Source of the DNA: VMCP01 sp965655465
GTDB lineage: Bacteria > Bacteroidota > Bacteroidia > NS11-12g > UBA955
Direction of reading: 5' to 3'
DNA length: 24,326 bases
Assembly (NCBI GenBank): GCA_965655465.1
Contig: CBFHGY010000026.1
Coordinates: 1-24,326, forward strand
Positions 14,311 through 21,850 of the stretch are shown here, piece by piece (the stretch's first letter is position 1; each line of letters starts with the position of its first letter). Position numbers and translations under genes: made by a program. Below the pieces are notes generated by a model, which saw only the letters and a program-made list of their open reading frames with translations, searched no databases and was not told the origin of the DNA.

Positions 14311-14793
14311 TTAGAGTTTCTTACCGTTTATTGTAAGGGAAACTTTTATTGCAAGTGGCAAACCACCTAAGTCTAAAGTTTCATAAAAATCAGGAGCTTT
14401 CATGCTGACATTATTTCCACTGAATGAAACTTCAAATTCCTGATAGTCCGTCATGTCTGTTGGGTCTTCAAAAATTTTCAAAGTTGGAGCGTTGTAGGTG
14501 TAAGTAGCCGTATCGATTTCGATCATTCCAGCATCATTACTTGTTGTAATCACCTTGCCGTCTGATTTAAAGTCAATAACGGATTGACCAGCAACGTAGG
14601 TTTCAGTAACCGTAGTGTCTAAAAGCATGCCATTTGTCATACTGTCTTGAACGCGGGTTGTGAAATCAGTAATTTCCCATTTAGCCACTATAGGGCTTGA
14701 GGTTGTGTTGTTGTTGTCGGTTGGTTGATCGTCGGTACAAGCAGAAAATCCGAATGCGATTACTGCTGCCATTCCAAATAAATATTTTTTCAT
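14311..14793 (-). CDS. Small lipocalin-like lipoprotein
   Basis: A 160-residue lipoprotein: signal MKKYLFGMAAVIAFGFSAC with the lipidated Cys at 19, then TDDQPTDNNNTTSS, an acidic and flexible tether. The acidic residues just after the Cys resemble Bacteroidota surface-export signals, so surface display is possible. From about residue 35 the pattern IVAKWEITDFTTRVQDSMTN, VIDFKSDGKVITTSNDAG, TYTYNAPTLKIFED and FEVSFSGNNVSMKAP is that of the lipocalin-like calycin domains common in this phylum (W near the first strand, F-x-x-DG-x-V on the middle strand). No ligand can be deduced. A near-consensus promoter (14813-14841) lies just upstream, after the photolyase stop, so it can be expressed independently. 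Confidence 0.75.
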   Translation of the reverse strand: MKKYLFGMAAVIAFGFSACTDDQPTDNNNTTSSPIVAKWEITDFTTRVQDSMTNGMLLDTTVTETYVAGQSVIDFKSDGKVITTSNDAGMIEIDTATYTYNAPTLKIFEDPTDMTDYQEFEVSFSGNNVSMKAPDFYETLDLGGLPLAIKVSLTINGKKL

Positions 14794-14812
14794 AAAATTT
14801 GTCTTTTCGCCA

Positions 14813-14841
14813 CAAATATAGTCAAATGGGTGAATTTACAA
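14813..14841 (-). promoter_or_regulatory. Bacteroidota-type promoter of the lipocalin-like lipoprotein
   Basis: On the minus strand TTG (14841-14839), an 18-nt spacer and TATATTTG (14820-14813). The -7 octamer is identical to the one at 983-976. The ATG at 14793 is 19 nt downstream of the box. Confidence 0.65.
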
Positions 14842-14849
14842 GAAGACCA

Positions 14850-16361
14850 TTAATTTAACTGGGCATCGAGTGTATCAAGAAATTGATTGGCGATGTGTAT
14901 ATGCTCGGCTTTTTTCTCTTCCGACATTTTATCAAAGGTAATAACCATCATGCCTAAGCGCGGATTCTGCTGAAAAAATTGTCGATTTTCCTGGATGAAA
15001 CGCCAAAATAGCCCATCCCAAATTTGATGCCAATTTTCTTTTTTCTTTGGGAAGTCTGACATTTTTATGATGTAATTAGAGCCTGAGAAATAGGGTTTCG
15101 TTGTAATAATTCCTCCATCGGCAAATTGAGACATTCCATAAATATTGGGGACCATAACCCAATCATACGCATCGATAAATAGCTCCATAAACCACCGATA
15201 GACTTCATCGGGGTGAAATTCACATAATAAAAAGAAATTTCCCAGCACCATAAGTCGTTCAATATGATGTGCATATCCGGTTTGTAAAACTTTCTTGATT
15301 ACAGTGTCTACGGGTTCAATACCAGTGGTACCATTATAAAAGGATTTGGGGATTTTGCGTTTGAAATTCCAAAAATTAGAACAGCGTTGTTTGCGTCCTT
15401 CACGATGGTAAACGATGCGCATGAATTCTCTCCAGCCAATTATTTGACGAATAAATCCCTCTGTGGAATTGATAGGAATTTGCTTAGATTGTGCAAAGTC
15501 TAGGGTGCGGGAAACGATGTATTCCGGACTGATGAGTCCAATATTTAAGGCTGGGGTGAGTACCGAATGATATAAGAAATGTTCATGTGGATTTTTTCCG
15601 AAAGCATCTTCGAATTCGCCAAAATTCAGGAGTCTTTCGTTTAAAAATTGTTCAAATGCAGCATGTGATTCTTCATGAGTGGTAGGATAAAAATACCCTT
15701 GCTCTTCAAAATGGGAAAGGCTCCCCCAGGTGTTGGGGTAATGTTCTAATATATAAGACTTAGCTAACTGATAATCGCTATTTAATGGGGCCAAGGAAAC
15801 ATGGGGGAAAACGGACTCTTTGGGATATGTTTTTCGGTTTTCTGAATCGTAAGTAAGTTTCCCACCGAGAGGTTTTTGATTTTCATCCATTAAAATATCC
15901 AAACGCTTTCTTTGAAAGGCATAGAAATCTGTTTGGAAATAGCGCTTTTTTTGATCGAAAAATGCATATCCTTCTGCAATAGGTGTGATAAAATTGGGAT
16001 TGGCATGAATCTTAAAATCTACGCTGCAGCCTTTCAAACCCGCCCGGATATGTCGGCTGAGCCAATCGTCCTCTGGCTCTATAACATGGATCGAGGAATA
16101 GGATTTACAGAGGTCTTGAAATAGGTTTTTGGCATTGCTTAAGGGCGATTGTGCGTTAATGTATCTTACCGGAATGCCTTTTTTCATGAGGGATTCCGCG
16201 TAGCGCATCATACTCATTCGGTGGAACACCAACTTCGCAATATGGAATTTGTATTGATTGAAAATCAGATCGCTTTCTACGATCACCACATTAGGTGCCG
16301 CATCAACTGCCGGATTGACTTCGAAAAGTTGATGGGGAAATACAACGCTTATAGAATCCAC
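14850..16361 (-). CDS. Photolyase/cryptochrome of the PhrB (DPRP) clade lacking Fe-S cysteines
   Basis: A 503-residue flavoprotein of the deoxyribodipyrimidine photolyase-related family, expected to repair UV photoproducts (6-4 type in known PhrB enzymes) or to sense light. The N-terminus DSISVVFPHQLFEVNP opens the Rossmann-like antenna domain. The C-terminal FAD domain has IIGWREFMRIVYHREGRKQR, YAHHIERLMVLGNFFLL, IDAYDWVMVPNIYGMSQFAD and GGIITTKPYFSGSNYIIKMS, all diagnostic of the clade. In PhrB four cysteines bind a 4Fe-4S cluster; here IIKMSDFPKKKENWHQIWDG has no CxxC and the GIEPVDTVIKKVLQTG stretch has no Cys. Start: GTG at 16361 places the family N-terminus at residue 2. An ATG at 16430 would add 23 residues (MKKQNRIICKTRLTF...) unlike the family, so I prefer the GTG, though the longer form remains possible. 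Confidence 0.87.
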   Translation of the reverse strand: MDSISVVFPHQLFEVNPAVDAAPNVVIVESDLIFNQYKFHIAKLVFHRMSMMRYAESLMKKGIPVRYINAQSPLSNAKNLFQDLCKSYSSIHVIEPEDDWLSRHIRAGLKGCSVDFKIHANPNFITPIAEGYAFFDQKKRYFQTDFYAFQRKRLDILMDENQKPLGGKLTYDSENRKTYPKESVFPHVSLAPLNSDYQLAKSYILEHYPNTWGSLSHFEEQGYFYPTTHEESHAAFEQFLNERLLNFGEFEDAFGKNPHEHFLYHSVLTPALNIGLISPEYIVSRTLDFAQSKQIPINSTEGFIRQIIGWREFMRIVYHREGRKQRCSNFWNFKRKIPKSFYNGTTGIEPVDTVIKKVLQTGYAHHIERLMVLGNFFLLCEFHPDEVYRWFMELFIDAYDWVMVPNIYGMSQFADGGIITTKPYFSGSNYIIKMSDFPKKKENWHQIWDGLFWRFIQENRQFFQQNPRLGMMVITFDKMSEEKKAEHIHIANQFLDTLDAQLN

Positions 16362-16446
16362 TATTAAGAAACAAAAATCGATTGAAAAGGTTAGGCGGGT
16401 CTTGCATATTATTCGGTTTTGCTTTTTCATTAGTCGATTACTTGTA

Positions 16447-16475
16447 TTTGAATGCTTGTTTTAGTGGTAACTTGC
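16447..16475 (+). promoter_or_regulatory. Possible promoter of the large barrel protein
   Basis: TTTG (16447-16450), 17 nt, then TAACTTG (16468-16474), which lacks one T of TAnnTTTG. It lies 9 nt before the ATG at 16483. Weak. Confidence 0.25.
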
Positions 16476-16482
16476 GTTTTTA

Positions 16483-19476
16483 ATGAAAAAGTTTCTTTTT
16501 GGAGTATTGGGTTTATTGGCAAGCTTGCCATTAATTGCTCAAGGGTTTGGGAACATGCGTTTTACGATACAAGGAAACGTGATGGATGCAACGGGCAAAG
16601 GCATTGGAAATGCGGATGTACAACTTTACATATTGCCAACGGATTCACTTGAACGCTTAGTTGGAGGTAATCTTTTGTTACAATGGATTGAAGGGCAGGA
16701 GCGGGCTTTTTTAAATATGCAGACCGATCCAGAGGGGGTATTTTTGGGAAATATTCCGAGGGAAGCTTTCCAGGCTTTGCGAGAAAAAGGAATTAGTCTT
16801 CGGGAATCACGTATTGTTTTAAGTGCAAAGGCTAGCGGATTTGAATCTGCTATTAACCTTGTAAAGCCTGAGATGCAACGTGGAGATGCAGGAATTACAT
16901 TAAATTTAGGGACGACCAATTTATTGAAAAAAGAGGAACGCATTGAAGCGGTTGAAATTAAAACGAAAGCCATTGAAATGAAAGGTGATACCGCTGAGGT
17001 AAACGCATCAAATTATAAAGTAAATCCGGATGCAAGTGCCGAAGATTTGGTGCGTAAAATGCCGGGTGTAGTGCAAAGAAATGGAGAGATAGAAGCCCAA
17101 GGCGAGAAAGTGGCTCGAGTTTTGGTTGATGGGAAACCCTATTTTGGAGAAGATCCTAAAGCAGCTTTAAAAAATGTACCTGCAGACGCCATTTCCAAAA
17201 TTCAAATTTACGATGCCCAATCGGAGCAAAGTCAATTTACGGGTTTCGACGATGGGAATTCTACCAAAACCATGAATATTATTACCAAAACAGGTTTTAA
17301 AAATGGACAGTTTGGCAAGTTTTATGGTGGAGTAGGTCAATCAATTGAAGGCACAGGCGATGCTACTAAATACAAAACAGGCGCTACTTACAACACATTC
17401 AATGGCGATAGAAGATTGTCGATTTTATTTCAATCGAATAATATCAATGAACAGAATTTTGCCTTTGATGATATTTCTGGGGCTTTTGGGGGCGGAAATT
17501 TCGGCAGAAGGGGAATGGGAGATTTTTTTGTTGCCGGAAATGAAGGAATAACCCAATCGACACTTATGGGTTTGAACTACGCAGATAAGTGGGGTAAAAA
17601 ATGGAATGTAAGTGGAAGTTATTTTTTCAGCAATGCGATGAATACCAATAATAGCAATACCGATAGGGTGTTTATTACGGGTGGCGCGAGCGATGATTTT
17701 GGTTTGCGTTATACCGAGTCGGCAGCTCAAAGCAATGCTAATTTGCAACACCGATTCAGTTCACGATTAGAATGGAACATCGATACGAATGACCGTATAA
17801 TCCTGCAACCGCGTTTCACCTTACAGCAGTCGGAACAAAAAACACCCACATTCGGGCTTTCTCAAACTGCCGATTACGGAACGCTCATTAGTTTAATGAA
17901 TAATGTATTTAGCAGCAACAACGATGGGGTAAATGGGGCATTTGAAATAGATTATTTACATGCTTTTGATAAACGAGGACGCTCATTGGCTATTGAACTT
18001 ATCCCTAGTTACAATGCTTCGGGTGGAACTTCACTCTTAGATAATAGACTTTACAGATTGAGCGATACATCTATTAGGCAGCAAGAAACCCGACTAGATC
18101 AAGGAGTATATGGAATGGCCACAGAAATAGAATTTACCGAATCTATAGATTCATTTCACAGCATTTTATTTACCTATGAAATGAATATCAATCAAAATAA
18201 TAGTGATCGATTGAATTATATACCCGCTTATTTGGGAGGAACTTATGAGCTCTTAGACACGGTTTTATCGAGTAGTTTTCAAAATGGATATAGCCGGCAT
18301 GCAGGAGGATTGCGATTACAGCGAAAAAAGAATAACATAGATTTGAACATCGGTGTAGATGCCCAATGGGCTTATTTGAATGGAGAACAAGAATTTCCTA
18401 AAAAATTAGAGATTAACAGGCCTTTCTTCTCTGTATTGCCTCAATTAACCCTAAGAACCGGTAAGCGAGGAGCAAATGGAATCCGACTGTATTACAGAAC
18501 TTCGAATAACGCACCTTCGGTAACGCAGTTGCAGGATGTAATTAACAATTCCAATCCTTTGCAATTAACAACAGGAAATCCAAATCTAGGACAGGATTAT
18601 CAGCATCGATTGTTTACGCGCTATTTCAATATGGATGCCAAAACGGGACGGATGTTTTTTGCTTTTATACGGGGAACGGCAACCAACAATGCACTTACAA
18701 CTTTAACCCAAATTGCCAGTTCTGGCAGCGCTGGAATACGTATTCCGAGCGGAGACTCCATTTACATATTAAGGGCGGGTACGCAACTTTCCAAGCCAGT
18801 AAACCTTGATGGCGCTTTCAGCTTGGGTAGTCGTTTGAATTGGTCAAGACCTATTTTAAATAGTAAGGCAAATTTGAATACGGGTTTGTCTTTTGATTAC
18901 CGTGAAACGCCTAGTTTAATTCAAATAGACGATGCAGAGCCGCTTCGGAATACCAGTAAAAATCCAGGTATAACGTTTGATTTGGGTTTGGGTTCTAATA
19001 TTAGCGAACGTATTGATTTTAATTTAAACAGTGCGACATCCTATAATCAGGTTGTTAATACCTTACAAAGCAGCTTAAATCAAACCTATTGGATTCAACG
19101 TACGGGGCTTCAAATTAATTGGATGCCCAAGGGTAAATGGGTTGTAAATACGGATATCAACCATCAGTTATACAGCGGATTTCAGGCAAATTTCAATCAA
19201 TCTATATATTTATGGAATGCAAGTTTGGGTCGTAAATTTGGCAAGAAAAACGAGTGGGATTTTCGTTTACAATTTTATGATTTGTTAAATCAGAATCAAA
19301 GTATTATTAGGAATGTAAATGAAACCTATTTTGAGGATGTTAGAACAACGGTTTTAACCCGTTATGTAATGGTTCAATTAACCTATAATCTGCGCGCATT
19401 TAAAGGAAAGTCGGATGAGGATGAAGGCATGAATACCATGCACAAAATGTATTATCAACGCATGTATAAGCGCTAA
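16483..19476 (+). CDS. TonB-dependent receptor-like outer-membrane barrel protein
   Basis: A 997-residue outer-membrane protein of the OMP_b-brl_3 / TonB-receptor-like group. The signal peptide is MKKFLFGVLGLLASLPLIAQ. Residues about 27-150 form a carboxypeptidase-regulatory-like Ig domain (FTIQGNVMDATGKGIGNADV). The plug spans about 160-280, with YKVNPDASAEDLVRKMPGV, VARVLVDGKPYFGEDPKAAL, DAISKIQIYDAQSEQSQFTG and MNIITKTG. A barrel of roughly 700 residues follows, ending in TTVLTRYVMVQLTYNLRAF and a charged tail KGKSDEDEGMNTMHKMYYQR. Such proteins lack a classic SusD partner, and none is present here, so the substrate is unknown. The charged tail after the last strand is a little unusual, since barrels normally end on an aromatic residue. 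It is divergent from the photolyase gene, with 121 bp between the chosen starts. Confidence 0.85.
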   Translation: MKKFLFGVLGLLASLPLIAQGFGNMRFTIQGNVMDATGKGIGNADVQLYILPTDSLERLVGGNLLLQWIEGQERAFLNMQTDPEGVFLGNIPREAFQALREKGISLRESRIVLSAKASGFESAINLVKPEMQRGDAGITLNLGTTNLLKKEERIEAVEIKTKAIEMKGDTAEVNASNYKVNPDASAEDLVRKMPGVVQRNGEIEAQGEKVARVLVDGKPYFGEDPKAALKNVPADAISKIQIYDAQSEQSQFTGFDDGNSTKTMNIITKTGFKNGQFGKFYGGVGQSIEGTGDATKYKTGATYNTFNGDRRLSILFQSNNINEQNFAFDDISGAFGGGNFGRRGMGDFFVAGNEGITQSTLMGLNYADKWGKKWNVSGSYFFSNAMNTNNSNTDRVFITGGASDDFGLRYTESAAQSNANLQHRFSSRLEWNIDTNDRIILQPRFTLQQSEQKTPTFGLSQTADYGTLISLMNNVFSSNNDGVNGAFEIDYLHAFDKRGRSLAIELIPSYNASGGTSLLDNRLYRLSDTSIRQQETRLDQGVYGMATEIEFTESIDSFHSILFTYEMNINQNNSDRLNYIPAYLGGTYELLDTVLSSSFQNGYSRHAGGLRLQRKKNNIDLNIGVDAQWAYLNGEQEFPKKLEINRPFFSVLPQLTLRTGKRGANGIRLYYRTSNNAPSVTQLQDVINNSNPLQLTTGNPNLGQDYQHRLFTRYFNMDAKTGRMFFAFIRGTATNNALTTLTQIASSGSAGIRIPSGDSIYILRAGTQLSKPVNLDGAFSLGSRLNWSRPILNSKANLNTGLSFDYRETPSLIQIDDAEPLRNTSKNPGITFDLGLGSNISERIDFNLNSATSYNQVVNTLQSSLNQTYWIQRTGLQINWMPKGKWVVNTDINHQLYSGFQANFNQSIYLWNASLGRKFGKKNEWDFRLQFYDLLNQNQSIIRNVNETYFEDVRTTVLTRYVMVQLTYNLRAFKGKSDEDEGMNTMHKMYYQRMYKR

Positions 19477-19590
19477 TAAATACATACTTTTTTATAATAT
19501 ATCAGGATTTCTGGTGTGTAAGGTGGTGTAAAATATAATCATATTTGTTTTAAACATTTAATGGGCCTATAATTGCGTAAGCTTCTCAAA

Positions 19591-20634
19591 ATGTTGAAAT
19601 TTAATATAGCCCTATGCTGCCTGTTGCTCCCCACGCTACTATTGGGTAATGATTTAAGAACACCACCCTTAAAGAAGCAAGACGACGCTTTAAGTAAGGC
19701 ATTCTTGAAATACGGTCCTAAAACAGGATTTTCTAAATGGGACGATTACGAGCCTTATGATGAACCCAGTTCGGGGCAATGGACTTTTGGGGGGAATTCC
19801 ATTATCAGTACCAGTCAAGCGCAATTCTCGAATTGGCAAGGGGGTGGTGAAAATTCTATTGCCATTTCAACCTCTCTGAGTTTGAATTTGGCATATTCTA
19901 GTGAGAAATTCAATTGGGAATCGAATATGGATGCTGGTTATGGTATCATGTTGCAAGGTAAAGAAGGGCAATGGTTTAAAAACGACGATAGGCTAGAAAT
20001 TACCACCAAATTTGGTTTACGGGCAAATGACAGGTGGTTTTATACGGGCTTGGTCTCTTTTGGATCGCAATTTCAACCGGGATATTATAATCTCGGCGAT
20101 GTGGATCCAATTTCAGAGTTTTTATCTCCGGGTTATATCATGGGTTCTCTGGGATTTGACTTTGTACCTAATTCTAAATTAAGTGTCTTTTTAGGTCCCG
20201 TTACCAGTAAAAATACCATAGTTCTTAACCAAAATCTCGCCAATCAAGGTGCTTACGGTGTAGAACCCGGTGAATATGATTATTTTACGGGGGAGTACAC
20301 TACTTTAGGTAAAAATTCCCGTTCAGAGGCGGGTGGTTCTATGCGCGTGGAATATAATGAGCCCCGTATTGTTAAAAATGTGGGCCTTCAAAGTCGTTTG
20401 GTTTTATTCTCTAATTATATTGAGAAGCCGGGAAACATTGACGTCGATTTTGAGAATACCTTCAATTTGCAAGTCAATGAATTTATAAGCACCAACCTAA
20501 TTCTACATTTTATATATGACGACGATATTCAAATCGCGTTGGATGAATTGGGAGAGCGTACAGGGCCAAGATTGCAGTTCAAGCAGGTATTGGCAGTAGG
20601 ATTGAATATCAATATCGGCGGTTCCGGCTATTAA
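19591..20634 (+). CDS. DUF3078 domain protein, predicted outer-membrane barrel
   Basis: A 347-residue protein with a signal peptide (MLKFNIALCCLLLPTLLLGN). From about residue 60 it shows the DUF3078 pattern: GQWTFGGNSIISTSQAQFSN, WQGGGENSIAISTSLSLNLA, YSSEKFNWESNMDAGYGIML, WFKNDDRLEITTKFGLRAND and WFYTGLVSFGSQFQPGY. The alternating strands and aromatic girdle suggest an outer-membrane beta-barrel. DUF3078 proteins are confined mostly to Bacteroidota and have no established activity. Start: ATG at 19591 is preferred; a TTG at 19573 would add MRKLLK, which would also give a working signal peptide. It lies 114 bp after the receptor-like gene, without a clear terminator, so co-transcription is possible. 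Its stop overlaps that of the convergent PorP/SprF gene in TTAA. Confidence 0.8.
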   Translation: MLKFNIALCCLLLPTLLLGNDLRTPPLKKQDDALSKAFLKYGPKTGFSKWDDYEPYDEPSSGQWTFGGNSIISTSQAQFSNWQGGGENSIAISTSLSLNLAYSSEKFNWESNMDAGYGIMLQGKEGQWFKNDDRLEITTKFGLRANDRWFYTGLVSFGSQFQPGYYNLGDVDPISEFLSPGYIMGSLGFDFVPNSKLSVFLGPVTSKNTIVLNQNLANQGAYGVEPGEYDYFTGEYTTLGKNSRSEAGGSMRVEYNEPRIVKNVGLQSRLVLFSNYIEKPGNIDVDFENTFNLQVNEFISTNLILHFIYDDDIQIALDELGERTGPRLQFKQVLAVGLNINIGGSGY

Positions 20635-21650
20635 TATTCCGGAAACGGATTGGGTTTTTTCTGTGCAGCCGTGGTATATGGGAAAATAATGATGGATATT
20701 TCGTGTGTGAGCGGAAGACCTGAATTTTTTACCGATAAATTCCAATCATTCGAATATCCTATATAATAACGATCGTATCGGGCTCCGAAATAATAGTTTA
20801 ATGCGAAAGCCTGTTCTGAATATGCCTCTGTGTTTTGAAGTCCGAGTCCCATTCGGAAATTATCCTTAAGCCCGTTTATCATAATCGATCTGGATTGAGA
20901 TTCGGGCAAAATAAGGTATTGAAGGCTGGGCATTATTTGCATACCCGATTCAGATGTATACAGAGAATACCCTGCTTGAACATTGATATTTAATGGGAGG
21001 TTTTGTCCGCCTTCTTGGAAGAATGAAATATCGGGTTGATTGATATTAAAGGCAGATACGCCCAAAAATCCTTTGTTTCCATACATCATCATTCCAGCGG
21101 AAACATGAAAAACATTCCTCGTTAAACTGGCATTGGGTTCCTCCGTCGGAATTACAAATCCCGTATTGGCGGCGTTAATTTGATCTTCCCAAAAAAAGCG
21201 GTCGGTTCCAAAATTTAATGAAGAAAATTGCGCCATTAATCCTGTTTTTAAATGTAGGTTTTTTCCTATTTTTAAATCGTAAGCATAGCCCAAGTGTGCG
21301 GAGATATGAGAATATTTAGATCTTCCTTCAGATCCCGATAATAAATCGGTGGTAAAAACTCCAGCGCTGTATGCTGCATTGGTTTTTCCTATAGGTGCAT
21401 CTATAGATAAGGATTGTGAAAATAAACGCTTGCCTAAACCCAGCCATTGTGCTCGGGTTCCTGAGCTAATGCGAGCTGCATGTTCGTCGTTAAGGATTCC
21501 TGTACCAATTAAACCAGGATTGCTTAAAGTTCTTTGTGCAAAAGCTTGACGAAATTGCAAGTTTTGCGCCTGTGAAAAATTCACTTGAATTAATGCCGAT
21601 ATAGTGACAATTAAAGAAGGAACAGTTAAATTATTAATCCATTTTCGCAC
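20631..21650 (-). CDS. PorP/SprF family type IX secretion membrane protein
   Basis: A 339-residue outer-membrane protein of the PorP/SprF family. Signal peptide: MRKWINNLTVPSLIVTISAL to about SQAQ. The typical start of the mature protein follows: LQFRQAFAQRTLSNPGLIGT (family pattern with NP near the N-terminus), then RAQWLGLGKRLFSQSLSIDA, AYSAGVFTTDLLSGSEGRSK, AHLGYAYDLKIGKNLHLKTG and FHVSAGMMMYGNKGFLGVSA. It is close to the usual family length of about 300-340. PorP is part of the T9SS in Porphyromonas; SprF in Flavobacterium is needed to secrete the adhesin SprB. It starts at GTG (21650), the only codon giving the signal peptide, 4 nt after a TAAGTTTG box. It is divergent from a PKD-repeat surface protein that is likely its client. 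Confidence 0.88.
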   Translation of the reverse strand: MRKWINNLTVPSLIVTISALIQVNFSQAQNLQFRQAFAQRTLSNPGLIGTGILNDEHAARISSGTRAQWLGLGKRLFSQSLSIDAPIGKTNAAYSAGVFTTDLLSGSEGRSKYSHISAHLGYAYDLKIGKNLHLKTGLMAQFSSLNFGTDRFFWEDQINAANTGFVIPTEEPNASLTRNVFHVSAGMMMYGNKGFLGVSAFNINQPDISFFQEGGQNLPLNINVQAGYSLYTSESGMQIMPSLQYLILPESQSRSIMINGLKDNFRMGLGLQNTEAYSEQAFALNYYFGARYDRYYIGYSNDWNLSVKNSGLPLTHEISIIIFPYTTAAQKKPNPFPEY

Positions 21651-21654
21651 GATA

Positions 21655-21662
21655 CAAACTTA
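21655..21662 (-). promoter_or_regulatory. -7 box (TAAGTTTG) of the PorP/SprF gene
   Basis: An exact TAnnTTTG on the minus strand ending 4 nt before the GTG start, with only a TTAG at the -33 position (19-nt spacer). It implies a nearly leaderless message. The same octamer serves the divergent gene. Confidence 0.45.
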
Positions 21663-21822
21663 AGTAATTCAATTGAAAAAACTAATTGAAGTAGTGGTAG
21701 AAAGTGGTTTGGTTAAACCTATGGACTTCAAAAGTTATAAATTATTATATAAAATTAGCCCCAGTCTGCTCAAATATATACAGAATGTCTGTTTGATACT
21801 CCATTAAGAAAAAGAATTTGTT

Positions 21823-21830
21823 TAAGTTTG
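21823..21830 (+). promoter_or_regulatory. -7 box (TAAGTTTG) of the PKD-repeat protein
   Basis: An exact TAnnTTTG, identical to the box of the divergent PorP/SprF gene. Transcription from about 21836 would precede the ATG at 21851 by about 15 nt. No TTG is found at the expected -33 spacing. Confidence 0.4.
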
Positions 21831-21850
21831 CGTATACATCGTTTATTGTG

